In this document: positions 17,669 to 26,113 of the stretch, one piece after another
Layout: the number at the start of each line of letters is the position of its first letter
How positions within the stretch are numbered: position 1 is the stretch's first letter
Source of the DNA: an uncultured Chlorobiaceae bacterium
Lineage (GTDB): Bacteria > Bacteroidota > Chlorobiia > Chlorobiales > Chlorobiaceae
DNA: 64,000 bases
NCBI GenBank assembly: GCA_903871235.1
Contig: CAIQGA010000025.1
Span: 19,930 to 83,929, forward strand
Reading direction: 5' to 3'
Notes under the pieces: model-generated
The model's input: only the letters and a program-made list of their open reading frames with translations
The model's database searches: none
What the model was told of the DNA's origin: nothing
Program-made: the position numbers and the translations under genes

Positions 17669-19780
17669 ATGGATCGCATCGGGCAAAAGCTTCTGGAAAA
17701 TGAACGCCATTGGTTGAACCGTGCACTTCTTGCGCTCAGTAACTGCAATCAGGCGCTGCTTCATGCGAGTAATGAGATGGAGCTCCTGCGTGAAATCTGC
17801 CGTATTGTTGTTGAAATCGGCGGTTATAAGATGGCCTGGGTCGGTTATGCGGAATATGACGAGGAAAAGAGTGTACGCCCGGTTGCCCAGGCAGGTTTTG
17901 AGGAGGGTTATCTGGAAACGGTTAAGCTCTCCTGGGCAGATGTTGAGCTTGGACAGGGCCCAACAGGAACGGCAATCCGCACGGGACGGCCATGTGTTGT
18001 TAATGATGTTCTTGGAGACCCGCATTTTTTGCCATGGCGCGAAGAGGCAAGAAAGCGTGGTTATACCTCCAATCAAAGCTTTCCGCTGAAACAGGGCGAC
18101 AGGGTGTTTGGCGCTCTTGCCATTTACTCCGCCATGCCGGATGCTTTCAATGCCGAAGAGACAAAGCTCCTCACCTCACTGGCAGAAAATCTCGCTTATG
18201 GAGTCTCCATGTTGCAAAACCGTCAGGCACGTGAAGTGGCGGAGGAGGAGCTTCGTCAAAGTGAGGCACGCTACAAAAGCCTCTTTCAGAACAAGCATAC
18301 CGTGATGCTGATCATCGATCCGAAAAATGGTCAGATTATTGACGCCAATGAAGCGGCAGTCGTCTACTATGGATGGGATCTTGCTGAACTCCGCCGGATG
18401 AAAATCAGCCAGATTAACCTGTTGACGGAGCAAGAGGTCGCAAGGGAAATGGAACTGGCCCGCAGTGAAAAGAGAAATTATTTTCTTTTTCGTCATCGCC
18501 GGGCTGACGGCTCAATCTGTGATGTGGAAGTGTTCAGTGGCCCGATTACCATGCTGAATCGCTCACTCCTTTATTCGATCATTAACGATATTACTGAGCG
18601 CTGCAAGATCGAAGAGGAGAGGAAGAAACTTGAAATTCAGCTTCAGCAGTCACAGAAAATGGAGATGGTGGGAAGGCTGGCCGGTGGGGTAGCCCACGAC
18701 TTTAACAATATGCTGACAGTTATTCTCGGCCACTCCGAAATGGCCCTTGAACTTTTTGACCCATCTGATGAAGTCTATGCCGATCTTGAGGCTATTCGTC
18801 AGGCGGCGATCCGTTCGTCCGATCTGATCCGGCAACTCCTTGCCTTTGCCCGGAAGCAGATTGTCAGTCCAAAAATTCTTGAATTGAACACCGCAGTCGA
18901 AGAGTTGCTTCCCATGTTGCGGCGCCTCATCGGTGAACATATCACGCTGGTATGGATTCCTGACGGCAAAAACTCCCTTATAAACATTGATCCATCGCAG
19001 ATCGACCAGATTCTTGTCAACCTCCTGGTCAACGCCCGTGATGCCATAAAGGCGAACGGCAGGATTACGCTTGAAAGCGGCACCTATACGTGTTCTGATA
19101 TCGCCGGTGAAGCCAGCAACGTCGATGGTCGCCCGGTTGACTGTGTGACGCTTTCTGTTCGTGATGATGGATGCGGTATTGATCAAAACAATCTTAAACA
19201 TATTTTTGAGCCATTTTTCACCACAAAAGAGCCGGGAAAAGGGACCGGGCTTGGATTGTCAATGGTCTACGGGATTGTCAAACAGAACAACGGCACTATC
19301 GAATGCCAGAGCGAACCGGGAAAGGGAACAACCATCATAATTCATCTCCCTCTCTACAACGTCGAGTTGAAGGAGGATCAGAAAGCACCGACGGAGCAAT
19401 TGACTCATAAAGGCCACCAGACCATTCTGCTTGTTGAAGATGAGCTGCCCATTCTCAAGCTCTGTAAGCTCATGCTTGAACGCAACGGCTACAAGGTGCT
19501 TGCGGCTGTTACATCTTCGGAAGCCCTCTCTATGGCGGAAAACTATAATGGTATGATTGACCTGCTGCTGACGGATGTGATCATGCCTGAAATGAATGGA
19601 TCAGAACTTTCAAAAAAAATCCACACATTTCGACCAGAGCTTAAAACGCTCTTTATGTCGGGCTATACTGCTGACGTTATTGCCAATAACACTCTCCTTA
19701 ACAGCGGGATTAACTTTATCCAGAAGCCCTTCAACATCAACTCGCTTTCGACAGCCGTGTATAACATCTTTCATGCGTAA
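17669..19780 (+). CDS. Hybrid sensor histidine kinase (GAF-PAS-HisKA-HATPase-REC)
   Basis: A 703-residue cytoplasmic kinase without transmembrane segments. A GAF domain occupies about residues 30-185 and a PAS domain about 205-310, ending IINDITERCKIEEE. The phosphoacceptor is His343 in GGVAHDFNNMLTVILGH. An ATPase domain follows, with NLLVNARDAI (N box), DDGCGID and GKGTGLGLSMVYGI, and then a C-terminal receiver domain (VEDELP... LLLTDVIMPEMNG, phosphoacceptor Asp) ending near residue 700. A GTG at 17663 is in frame, but ATG 17669 lies 8 bases after a GGGAGG ribosome site and was chosen. The PAS domain resembles one in the kinase at 60066-62834 (DPxxGxIxxANxAA, YGW). No output protein is adjacent. 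A strong terminator follows. Confidence 0.9.
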   Translation: MDRIGQKLLENERHWLNRALLALSNCNQALLHASNEMELLREICRIVVEIGGYKMAWVGYAEYDEEKSVRPVAQAGFEEGYLETVKLSWADVELGQGPTGTAIRTGRPCVVNDVLGDPHFLPWREEARKRGYTSNQSFPLKQGDRVFGALAIYSAMPDAFNAEETKLLTSLAENLAYGVSMLQNRQAREVAEEELRQSEARYKSLFQNKHTVMLIIDPKNGQIIDANEAAVVYYGWDLAELRRMKISQINLLTEQEVAREMELARSEKRNYFLFRHRRADGSICDVEVFSGPITMLNRSLLYSIINDITERCKIEEERKKLEIQLQQSQKMEMVGRLAGGVAHDFNNMLTVILGHSEMALELFDPSDEVYADLEAIRQAAIRSSDLIRQLLAFARKQIVSPKILELNTAVEELLPMLRRLIGEHITLVWIPDGKNSLINIDPSQIDQILVNLLVNARDAIKANGRITLESGTYTCSDIAGEASNVDGRPVDCVTLSVRDDGCGIDQNNLKHIFEPFFTTKEPGKGTGLGLSMVYGIVKQNNGTIECQSEPGKGTTIIIHLPLYNVELKEDQKAPTEQLTHKGHQTILLVEDELPILKLCKLMLERNGYKVLAAVTSSEALSMAENYNGMIDLLLTDVIMPEMNGSELSKKIHTFRPELKTLFMSGYTADVIANNTLLNSGINFIQKPFNINSLSTAVYNIFHA

Positions 19781-19781
19781 A

Positions 19782-19816
19782 AAAAGCACCCTGCGGTTTC
19801 AGGTGCAGGGTGCTTT
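19782..19816. terminator. Bidirectional terminator between hybrid kinase and chlorosome gene
   Basis: A perfect 13-bp stem (19782-19794 with 19804-19816: AAAAGCACCCTGC / GCAGGGTGCTTTT) with a 9-base loop has A/T tails on both sides. It lies between two convergent genes and can serve both. Confidence 0.88.
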
Positions 19817-19842
19817 TGAAAAGCAGCGATAAAAAAGCTGAT

Positions 19843-20070
19843 TTACTTTTTCGGAGCGATAGCCGCAGAGACATTCTGCAACGTCTGATTCAGCGCATTG
19901 GTTGCATTGCCAGCCAGTTCAATGACTGACTTGCCCAGAGGCTCAATGGCCTGAGAAGTACTTTTCAGTCCACTGGTCATCAGTTCGACTGACTGCTGAA
20001 GAAGTGTGCCGCCGGTATTGAGCAAATTGCTGAAGGCGGCTGCGAGATCATTGGTTGTTTCGTTTGCCAT
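19843..20070 (-). CDS. Chlorosome envelope protein of the CsmB/CsmF family
   Basis: A 75-residue protein beginning MANETTNDLAAAFSNLL and ending NALNQTLQNVSAAIAPKK. Length, the amphipathic helical body (QQSVELMTSGLKSTSQAIEPLGKSVIELAG) and the terminal SAIAPKK pattern match CsmB and its paralogue CsmF, small proteins of the lipid monolayer around chlorosomes. There is no signal peptide, as expected. The family is recognised from memory, and which paralogue this is cannot be decided by eye. It stands alone between a bidirectional terminator and a 271-base gap (20071-20341) that must carry its promoter and that of the divergent DUF1566 gene. This is the strongest single marker for a green sulfur bacterium in the window. 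Confidence 0.83.
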   Translation of the reverse strand: MANETTNDLAAAFSNLLNTGGTLLQQSVELMTSGLKSTSQAIEPLGKSVIELAGNATNALNQTLQNVSAAIAPKK

Positions 20071-20341
20071 GATGTTTACTATTGAGAGGTTATTGGAAAA
20101 ATAATCGCCAAACCCTTATTCCGTTACTGAAACGGCTCTTTACATTAATTTAGAGTATTTTTACAAATTATACCAAGACAATTCTTCTGATCATCGTCTC
20201 CGTGGCCTTTCCGAAAAAAGCGTGGCGCCAGTGTTGATGCTGAAAAAATGTCTTCTTGTTACCCTGTAGCAATTGTTAGATTCGGTGAGATTTTTTTTCT
20301 GACACGCTTTTCCCATAACATTAAAAGAGTCAACAACCATC

Positions 20342-20824
20342 ATGAAACTCAACGCACAACCCCGTGTCACCCGGCTTGGGATGAGCTTCTTGCTCATTGC
20401 ATTGTCTCTGTTTACGCTTCCCGCACTCTCTTCTGCCGCAAAGATTGGCGACAACTATGGAGGAGGAATTGTTTTTTTTGTCGACAAGAGTGGTCAACAC
20501 GGCCTGATTGCCGCCAAGACAGACATCTTGGGCCGCTCTTCCGGCAGTGCTTCTGATGGGCGTTTTATTTGGCCCGACGCCCAGGCAAAATGCAGTGACC
20601 TGGTCAGCAACGGCTACAGCGACTGGTTTTTGCCAAACAAGGAGCAGTTGAAACAGTTGTATCTCCAGAAAAGCATTGTCGGCGGCTTTACCGGCACCGG
20701 CTATTGGAGTTCAACAGTGAGCATGGCTGACCGTGCATGGGTGCAGCTCTTCTCCAACGGCATCCAACTCAGCTTCAACACGATCCACTACTTCGTTCGC
20801 GTCCGTGCTGTCCGTGCTTTTTAG
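20342..20824 (+). CDS. Exported DUF1566 (Lcl C-terminal-like) protein
   Basis: A 160-residue protein. A signal peptide (MSFLLIALSLFTLPALSSAA, cleavage near residue 33) is followed by a single DUF1566/Lcl-like domain: KIGDNYGGGIVFFVDKSGQHGL, WPDAQAKCSDLVSNGYSDWFLPNKEQLKQLY, GYWSSTVSMADRAWVQLFSNG and a C-terminal VRAVRAF. The pattern (IGG..., CxxL, SDWRLPxxxEL, YWSS) is a lectin-like fold seen in surface and secreted bacterial proteins. Molecular function is unknown; it is probably periplasmic or surface-exposed. It is divergent from the chlorosome gene. Confidence 0.8.
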   Translation: MKLNAQPRVTRLGMSFLLIALSLFTLPALSSAAKIGDNYGGGIVFFVDKSGQHGLIAAKTDILGRSSGSASDGRFIWPDAQAKCSDLVSNGYSDWFLPNKEQLKQLYLQKSIVGGFTGTGYWSSTVSMADRAWVQLFSNGIQLSFNTIHYFVRVRAVRAF

Positions 20825-21066
20825 CCAGGTGTGACTATTGCAAGCGTCCCAGGTTAACGAAAAAAATTGATGAGCTGCTCTGACTAACTTCGACAGATGG
20901 TGTTTTTTGCTCCACCATCTTCATGATCTTGCTGATCGTCCGGTTTTTCTTCAGGATAAAATTTTTCTCAAAGTATTTTAACTGCTTGAAATTGCCCGGT
21001 AATTATATTTCTCCGTTAGATTTTAGTAAATCCTGGTCGAAAGACTATTCAGCAGAAGATAATGAT

Positions 21067-21201
21067 ATGCAGGCGAAAGAGCGCTGGGAACAGGTTTATA
21101 TGAGCAAGTCAACTGATTCGATGAGTTGGTTTCAAGAGCACGCATTGTGCTCATTGCAATTGATTCGCAAAAACGGCGTTGAACTATCGGCCACGATCTG
21201 A
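21067..21201 (+). pseudogene. Truncated class I SAM-dependent methyltransferase (N-terminal remnant)
   Basis: From ATG 21067, 44 residues can be read (MQAKERWEQVYMSK... DSMSWFQEHALCSLQLI ... GVELSATI). This matches the start of a family of small SAM methyltransferases whose next residues would be the SAM-binding glycine motif (IDVGGG). Here a TGA follows exactly at that point and no continuation is found in the other frames of the next 219 bases. The catalytic part is absent, so this is interpreted as a gene relic. The open frame extends upstream to 20923 without family similarity. Confidence 0.65.
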
Positions 21202-21420
21202 AGTAGGAGAAGCTCTATTTTACGGGAATCGCATAAAAAATATTATCAAAAGATTTTTTGTTTCATGCTAAAACATCAAAATCCTGCCTTTCGGTATCGT
21301 GGTTGTTCCAACCGTACTGCTGATCTTGCTCCCCACATCGCAAGTATTTTGGCGGCAGCTTATTGTGTTGTGCCAGGTCGAGTCGAGAATGTCGGTGTAT
21401 AACCTAACCTTACGCTTTTA

Positions 21421-23649
21421 ATGAGTGAGAGCCAACCCGCCAATCCCGGCGAGGAGCGCATTACCGGTATTGTTGAAAAGGTGAGCTTTTTCAGCGAGTC
21501 TTCGGGGTTCAGTGTTTTGCGCCTCGGCAGAAACGGGGAGCGTGATGCGGTGACGGTGGTAGGCTATGTTGCTGCGGTTAACCTTGGGCAGCATGTTGAG
21601 GCGGTCGGTTGCTGGCATAACGACAAGACCTGGGGGTTGCAGTTCAAGGCAACCCATATTCTGGTTGTCCCTCCCGATACGCTTGAGGGAATTACGAAAT
21701 ATCTCTGCTCTGGCATGGTCAAGGGAATCGGGCTTCGCTTGGCAAAAGTGCTGGTGCGGGCTTATGGAATGGAGGTATTCACGGTTATTGAGGATCATCC
21801 AGAACAATTGCTTGAGATTCAGGGTATTGGCAAAAAAAAGTTGAAGCAGATTGTTGCTGGTTGGGCGGAGCAGAGGGCGGTTAAAAAAATCATGCTCTTT
21901 CTGCACTCTCATGGGGTAAGCACGTCGCGCATCGCCCGGATTTTTCGTCTCTATGGTGATGATGCTGTGGCGATGGTGAGTGCCAACCCCTATCGCCTGA
22001 TTGTCGACATACCGGGAATTGGCTTCCGGATTGCTGATCAGATTGCCCGCAATATTGGCATGGCGCCCGACTCTCTGTTGCGTGTCGGGGCGGGTATTGG
22101 CTGTGCGCTTCAGGAACTCTCGTTTGAGGGGCATTGCCGGGTTCCTGAGCCGATGCTGCTTGCTGCCTGCAGGAGGCTTCTCAATATTTCGGAGCCTGTG
22201 CTTGAAGAGGCTCTTGCGCAGGAACTCTCCATTGGCACCGTCGTTGCTGTTGACGATGAGGGCGCAAAGAGTTATTACCTTGTTGCTCTTTTTCGGGCGG
22301 AGAGGGGAGTTGCCAAAAGTATTGGGCGCATTATGCCGGGTGCGCTTCCCTGGGGAGTTCTTGATTTGGCAACGGTTATTCCTGCGGCGGAGGATGTGTC
22401 GGCCATTAAGCTGTCGGAGTCGCAGCGGAGTGCCGTGGCGCTTGCGCTTTTAAGCAAGTTCACGGTTATTACCGGCGGGCCTGGCGTGGGTAAAACCACC
22501 ATTATCAACACAATTCTTGACATTCTTGAGACGGAGGAGCTGAAGGTGCTCCTTTGCGCTCCAACCGGGAGGGCGGCTAAACGGCTCTCTGAGGCGACCG
22601 GTATGGAGGCGAAAACCATCCACCGCCTGCTTGAATATGATCCTCATGCCCGCGATTTCAGGCGAGGCAGCTCTTATCCTCTTGAGGCTGATCTGGTTAT
22701 TGTTGATGAGGCCTCCATGATTGATGTGGTGCTGATGAACCGTTTGCTGGCGGCGATCTCCAACCGTTCAGCCCTCATTGTTGCCGGTGATGTTGATCAG
22801 CTTCCCCCGGTTGGCCCGGGATTTGTGCTGGCCGACATGATCCACTCCGGAGCGCTGCCGGTGGTGCGTTTGACGGAGATTTTCCGGCAGGCCCAATCTT
22901 CCATGATTATTGTCAATGCTCATCGTATCAATTGCGGGGAGTTGCCCCTTCCCTCTCCCCGGTCAGGAACGGCTGATGAGGGCGCAGTGGAGCTTTCCGA
23001 CTTTTATGTTGTGCCCTCCGGGAGTACGGAGGATATTTTGCGAAGGCTGTTGCTGGTGGTTGCTGAACGCATTCCGACCCGATTCGGAATGGAGCCGCTT
23101 CGTGATATTCAGGTGCTGACACCGATGAACAAGGGGGTGCTTGGTACCAAAGCGTTGAACACGCTTCTTCAGCAGAGTCTGAATCCTCATGCTGCAAGAA
23201 AAATTGTCCGTTTTGAGACCACCTACGCGGAGGGCGACAAGGTGATTCAAATGGTCAACAATTACGACAAGGAGGTTTTTAACGGTGATATCGGTCGCAT
23301 TACACAAGTTGACGAGGATGAGAACATGCTGCGGGTTGAGTATGATGGCCGGGAGGTGCTCTATGAGTCTGGCGAACTTGATGAAATTGCTCTTGCTTAT
23401 GCCATCACCATTCACAAGAGTCAGGGGTCGGAGTACCCGGCGGTGGTGATTCCTCTCTCCATGCAGCACTTTACGCTGCTTGAACGAAACCTCATCTACA
23501 CGGCCGTGACACGGGCCAAAAAACTGGTGATGATTATCGGTGACCCGCAGGCACTCGCTATGGCCATTGGCAACAAGCGCTCTTCGCAGCGCTTGACCGG
23601 CCTTGCGGCAAGGATTTCAGACGAAATGGAAGAGAAGCTCCGGCAATGA
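21421..23649 (+). CDS. recD2: RecD2-type 5'-3' DNA helicase
   Basis: A 742-residue SF1B helicase. The N-terminal OB-like region (ITGIVEKVSFFSESSGFSVLRL) and helix-hairpin-helix motifs (LEIQGIGKKKLKQI, IVDIPGIGFRIADQIARN) are typical of RecD2/TraA-like proteins that lack RecB and RecC partners. Helicase motifs are GGPGVGKTTIINT (Walker A), APTGRAAKRL (Ia), LVIVDEASMIDV (Walker B), VAGDVDQLPPVGPG (III), VRLTEIFRQ (IV), TIHKSQGSEYPAVVIPL (V) and YTAVTRAKKL (VI). It is complete and of normal family length. It probably works in DNA repair. No other recombination gene is nearby. Confidence 0.93.
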   Translation: MSESQPANPGEERITGIVEKVSFFSESSGFSVLRLGRNGERDAVTVVGYVAAVNLGQHVEAVGCWHNDKTWGLQFKATHILVVPPDTLEGITKYLCSGMVKGIGLRLAKVLVRAYGMEVFTVIEDHPEQLLEIQGIGKKKLKQIVAGWAEQRAVKKIMLFLHSHGVSTSRIARIFRLYGDDAVAMVSANPYRLIVDIPGIGFRIADQIARNIGMAPDSLLRVGAGIGCALQELSFEGHCRVPEPMLLAACRRLLNISEPVLEEALAQELSIGTVVAVDDEGAKSYYLVALFRAERGVAKSIGRIMPGALPWGVLDLATVIPAAEDVSAIKLSESQRSAVALALLSKFTVITGGPGVGKTTIINTILDILETEELKVLLCAPTGRAAKRLSEATGMEAKTIHRLLEYDPHARDFRRGSSYPLEADLVIVDEASMIDVVLMNRLLAAISNRSALIVAGDVDQLPPVGPGFVLADMIHSGALPVVRLTEIFRQAQSSMIIVNAHRINCGELPLPSPRSGTADEGAVELSDFYVVPSGSTEDILRRLLLVVAERIPTRFGMEPLRDIQVLTPMNKGVLGTKALNTLLQQSLNPHAARKIVRFETTYAEGDKVIQMVNNYDKEVFNGDIGRITQVDEDENMLRVEYDGREVLYESGELDEIALAYAITIHKSQGSEYPAVVIPLSMQHFTLLERNLIYTAVTRAKKLVMIIGDPQALAMAIGNKRSSQRLTGLAARISDEMEEKLRQ

Positions 23650-23734
23650 TCGCCGCTTTTTTATTATATTACAGGCCATTCGTTCCCGCTGAGTGTAAGC
23701 CAGCCGGTATTTCCGAAATCATTAGCGCTGTTTT

Positions 23735-25093
23735 ATGAAGATCGTGAAGACATTGAATCTTGTACGTCTCTGTATGTTCCAGATGGGTTTCGGCCTTATG
23801 CTCGGCTTCATTCAGGATATTCTGAACCGGGTCATGATCAAGGAGTTACTGCTGCCGGCAACTATCGCGTTAGGGCTTATCAGCCTTAAGGAGCTTCTGG
23901 CCATTTTTGGCGTCAAGGTGTGGATCGGCAACATGTCGGACCGCTTCAGCATTTTTGGTTACCACAGGACACCCTACATCCTTCTCGGGCTGTTGAGCTG
24001 CGTTGTTGCTTTCGTGCTTTCACCAACGGCGGCCTATGAAGTGAAGGTAGGCGGTACAGCCTTTTCCGAGATGCTCCCTGCTTTGCTGACCGATGTCGGT
24101 TTGTGGAAGCTCGCCTTTATTTTTCTACTGTTCGGTTTTGGTCTGCAGGTCGCGACCACAGCCTATTACGCACTGATTGCCGATGTTGTGCCTGAAGAGC
24201 ATATTGGCAAGATAACCGGAGCGAGCTGGACCCTCATGGTTCTAACGGCGATCATTTCGAACTGGAACATGGGCAATTATCTGACGGTTTTTACTCCTGA
24301 ACGGCTGACGCAGGTGGCTGAAATCGGCGGTCTCATCACACTTTGTTTCGGGCTTGTGGCCGTTCTCGGTGTAGAAAACCGCAACGCGGACGCAGCCAAG
24401 GGCAAGGGAAAGCACAGTATCAGCTTTTCACAGTCGGTACGACTGCTTTCCTCGTCTCCGAGGACACTGCAGTTCGCTTTCTATATTTTTATCTCCATTT
24501 TTGCGCTCTTTGCCAACGAAGTCGTTATGGATCCTTTTGGTGCGGAAGTTTTCGGGATGAAGGTTTCAGAAACTACCAAGCTGTTTAAGCCGATGATGGG
24601 CGGCACCCAGCTCATTTTCATGCTCGCTACAGGTTTTCTGCTTTCACGGATCGGGTTCAAGCGGGGTGCCTATTTCGGCAATACGTTCAGTGCAATCGGA
24701 TTCGCCATCATTATTGCCGCAGGTTTCATGCACGACCAGTCAGTGCTTCGCGTTGGTCTTGTTGTGACCGGTATGGGACTGGGTGCGGCAAGTGTTTCCA
24801 ACATCTCGATGATGATGAATATGACAGCGGGTCGCAGCGGTATCTATATCGGCTTATGGGGCACCGCCCAGAGTCTTGCCATTTTTATCGGTCATTCCGG
24901 AGCTGGCGTGATCCGTGATGTAATCTATACCCTCTCCGGCAACCACATGATGGCTTATGCCGTCATATTTGTTATTGAGATTCTTGCCTTTACGGCATCG
25001 AGCCTTTTGCTGCCCCATATTTCCAAGGAGGCTTTCGAGGCCGAGAGCGAAGCGAAAATGGCGGAATTCGCCGTTACAGCGAAGGCTGGCTGA
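23735..25093 (+). CDS. PucC/LhaA-like (BCH2-family) MFS transporter
   Basis: A 452-residue integral membrane protein with about 12 hydrophobic segments. Segments near the N-terminus (MGFGLMLGFIQDILNRVMIKEL, SLKELLAIFGVKVWIGNMSDRF and FGYHRTPYILLG) match PucC, LhaA and the BCH2 MFS subgroup of phototrophs. PucC proteins are thought to deliver bacteriochlorophyll to antenna complexes during assembly. In green sulfur bacteria, homologues may serve the reaction centre, FMO protein or chlorosome; the substrate here is inferred. It starts 85 bases after recD2 and is followed within 10 bases by a radical SAM gene, so the two may be cotranscribed. Confidence 0.85.
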   Translation: MKIVKTLNLVRLCMFQMGFGLMLGFIQDILNRVMIKELLLPATIALGLISLKELLAIFGVKVWIGNMSDRFSIFGYHRTPYILLGLLSCVVAFVLSPTAAYEVKVGGTAFSEMLPALLTDVGLWKLAFIFLLFGFGLQVATTAYYALIADVVPEEHIGKITGASWTLMVLTAIISNWNMGNYLTVFTPERLTQVAEIGGLITLCFGLVAVLGVENRNADAAKGKGKHSISFSQSVRLLSSSPRTLQFAFYIFISIFALFANEVVMDPFGAEVFGMKVSETTKLFKPMMGGTQLIFMLATGFLLSRIGFKRGAYFGNTFSAIGFAIIIAAGFMHDQSVLRVGLVVTGMGLGAASVSNISMMMNMTAGRSGIYIGLWGTAQSLAIFIGHSGAGVIRDVIYTLSGNHMMAYAVIFVIEILAFTASSLLLPHISKEAFEAESEAKMAEFAVTAKAG

Positions 25094-25102
25094 CGGTAAA
25101 AA

Positions 25103-26113
25103 ATGGAATCACCAACTATGAAATACGTTTTTGGGCCACTCTCATCCAAACGGCTTGGCCAGTCACTCGGAGTTGATTTGCTTCCGCCGAAAAGCTGCAC
25201 ATGGAACTGTGTTTACTGTCAGTTGGGAAAGACAAAAAAGTTTGCTACCGACATGCAGGAGTTCTTCCCTCGTGAGGGTATTCTTGCTGAAATCCGCGAG
25301 GCTCTTGCGATCAACAAGGGTATCGACTGGATAACCTTTGTCGGCTCCGGCGAAACCATGCTCTACAAGGGGATTGGCTGGCTGATAGCGGAGGTGAAAA
25401 AGCTGACAAGTATACCTGTTGCAGTAATCACCAACGGTTCGCTGCTTTATCTGCCGGAAGTGCGAGAAGAGCTGCTTCAGGCCGACGCGGTGCTTCCGTC
25501 GCTTAATGCCGGATCGGAAGCCTTGCATACGCAAATCGACCGTCCTGCCCAAGGGCTCACCTTCAGCCAGCATATTGAGGGGCTTGTGGCATTTCGCCGT
25601 GAGTACAAAGGGCGGCTTTGGATTGAGGTGATGCTGCTTGGCGGTATCAACGATTCCGATGAAGCGTTGCGCGATCTTGCCGCTGTGCTCAAAGAAATCA
25701 ATCCCGATATGGTGCACCTTGTGCTTCCCACAAGGCCCGCGCCCGAGCAGGAGGTGCATCTGCCCTCTGAAGAGCGCATTGAGCGGGCTATTGCAATTCT
25801 TTCAGAGGTCACTACGGTTGTGCATCCGCTTAAAGGCAATATGGATCTTCGCAGCGCTTCTGACCTGCTAAAGGCGGTTACGGCCATTGTTTCACGTCAT
25901 CCAGTCCAGCAGCGCGAATTGCAGAAAGCCGTTGCGGAGTGTTTTCCCGGTGAGAGCAATAAAGTGGATGCTTTCATGCAGCAGATGCTTGCCACGGGCT
26001 GCTTCAAACTGGTCGATCATGAAGGTGAGCCCTACTGGGTGACGGTGCAAGGCGAGCCGACGATACCGGAACAGGGTCGTCTCAGCAGTGAGCCTCCCCT
26101 GCAGGAAAGGTGA
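25103..26113 (+). CDS. Radical SAM protein
   Basis: A 336-residue protein with the radical SAM cluster motif CTWNCVYCQLGKTKKF near residue 31 (CxxxCxxC), preceded by FGPLSSKRLGQSLGVDLLP. It continues with the glycine-rich VGSGETML, the strand ITNGSLL and PSLNAGSEALHTQIDRP. The C-terminal part resembles a winged helix (HPVQQRELQKAVAECFP). The family includes proteins of unknown function related to the wyosine-base radical SAM group; the substrate is not known. The start could also be ATG 25118. Its 3' end overlaps the convergent histidine kinase gene by 32 bases. Confidence 0.82.
   Translation: MESPTMKYVFGPLSSKRLGQSLGVDLLPPKSCTWNCVYCQLGKTKKFATDMQEFFPREGILAEIREALAINKGIDWITFVGSGETMLYKGIGWLIAEVKKLTSIPVAVITNGSLLYLPEVREELLQADAVLPSLNAGSEALHTQIDRPAQGLTFSQHIEGLVAFRREYKGRLWIEVMLLGGINDSDEALRDLAAVLKEINPDMVHLVLPTRPAPEQEVHLPSEERIERAIAILSEVTTVVHPLKGNMDLRSASDLLKAVTAIVSRHPVQQRELQKAVAECFPGESNKVDAFMQQMLATGCFKLVDHEGEPYWVTVQGEPTIPEQGRLSSEPPLQER

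Noticed and set aside
21265..21402. 45-codon open frame between the methyltransferase remnant and recD2
   Set aside because: No ribosome site, no recognisable family and no conserved composition; it may be decayed sequence.
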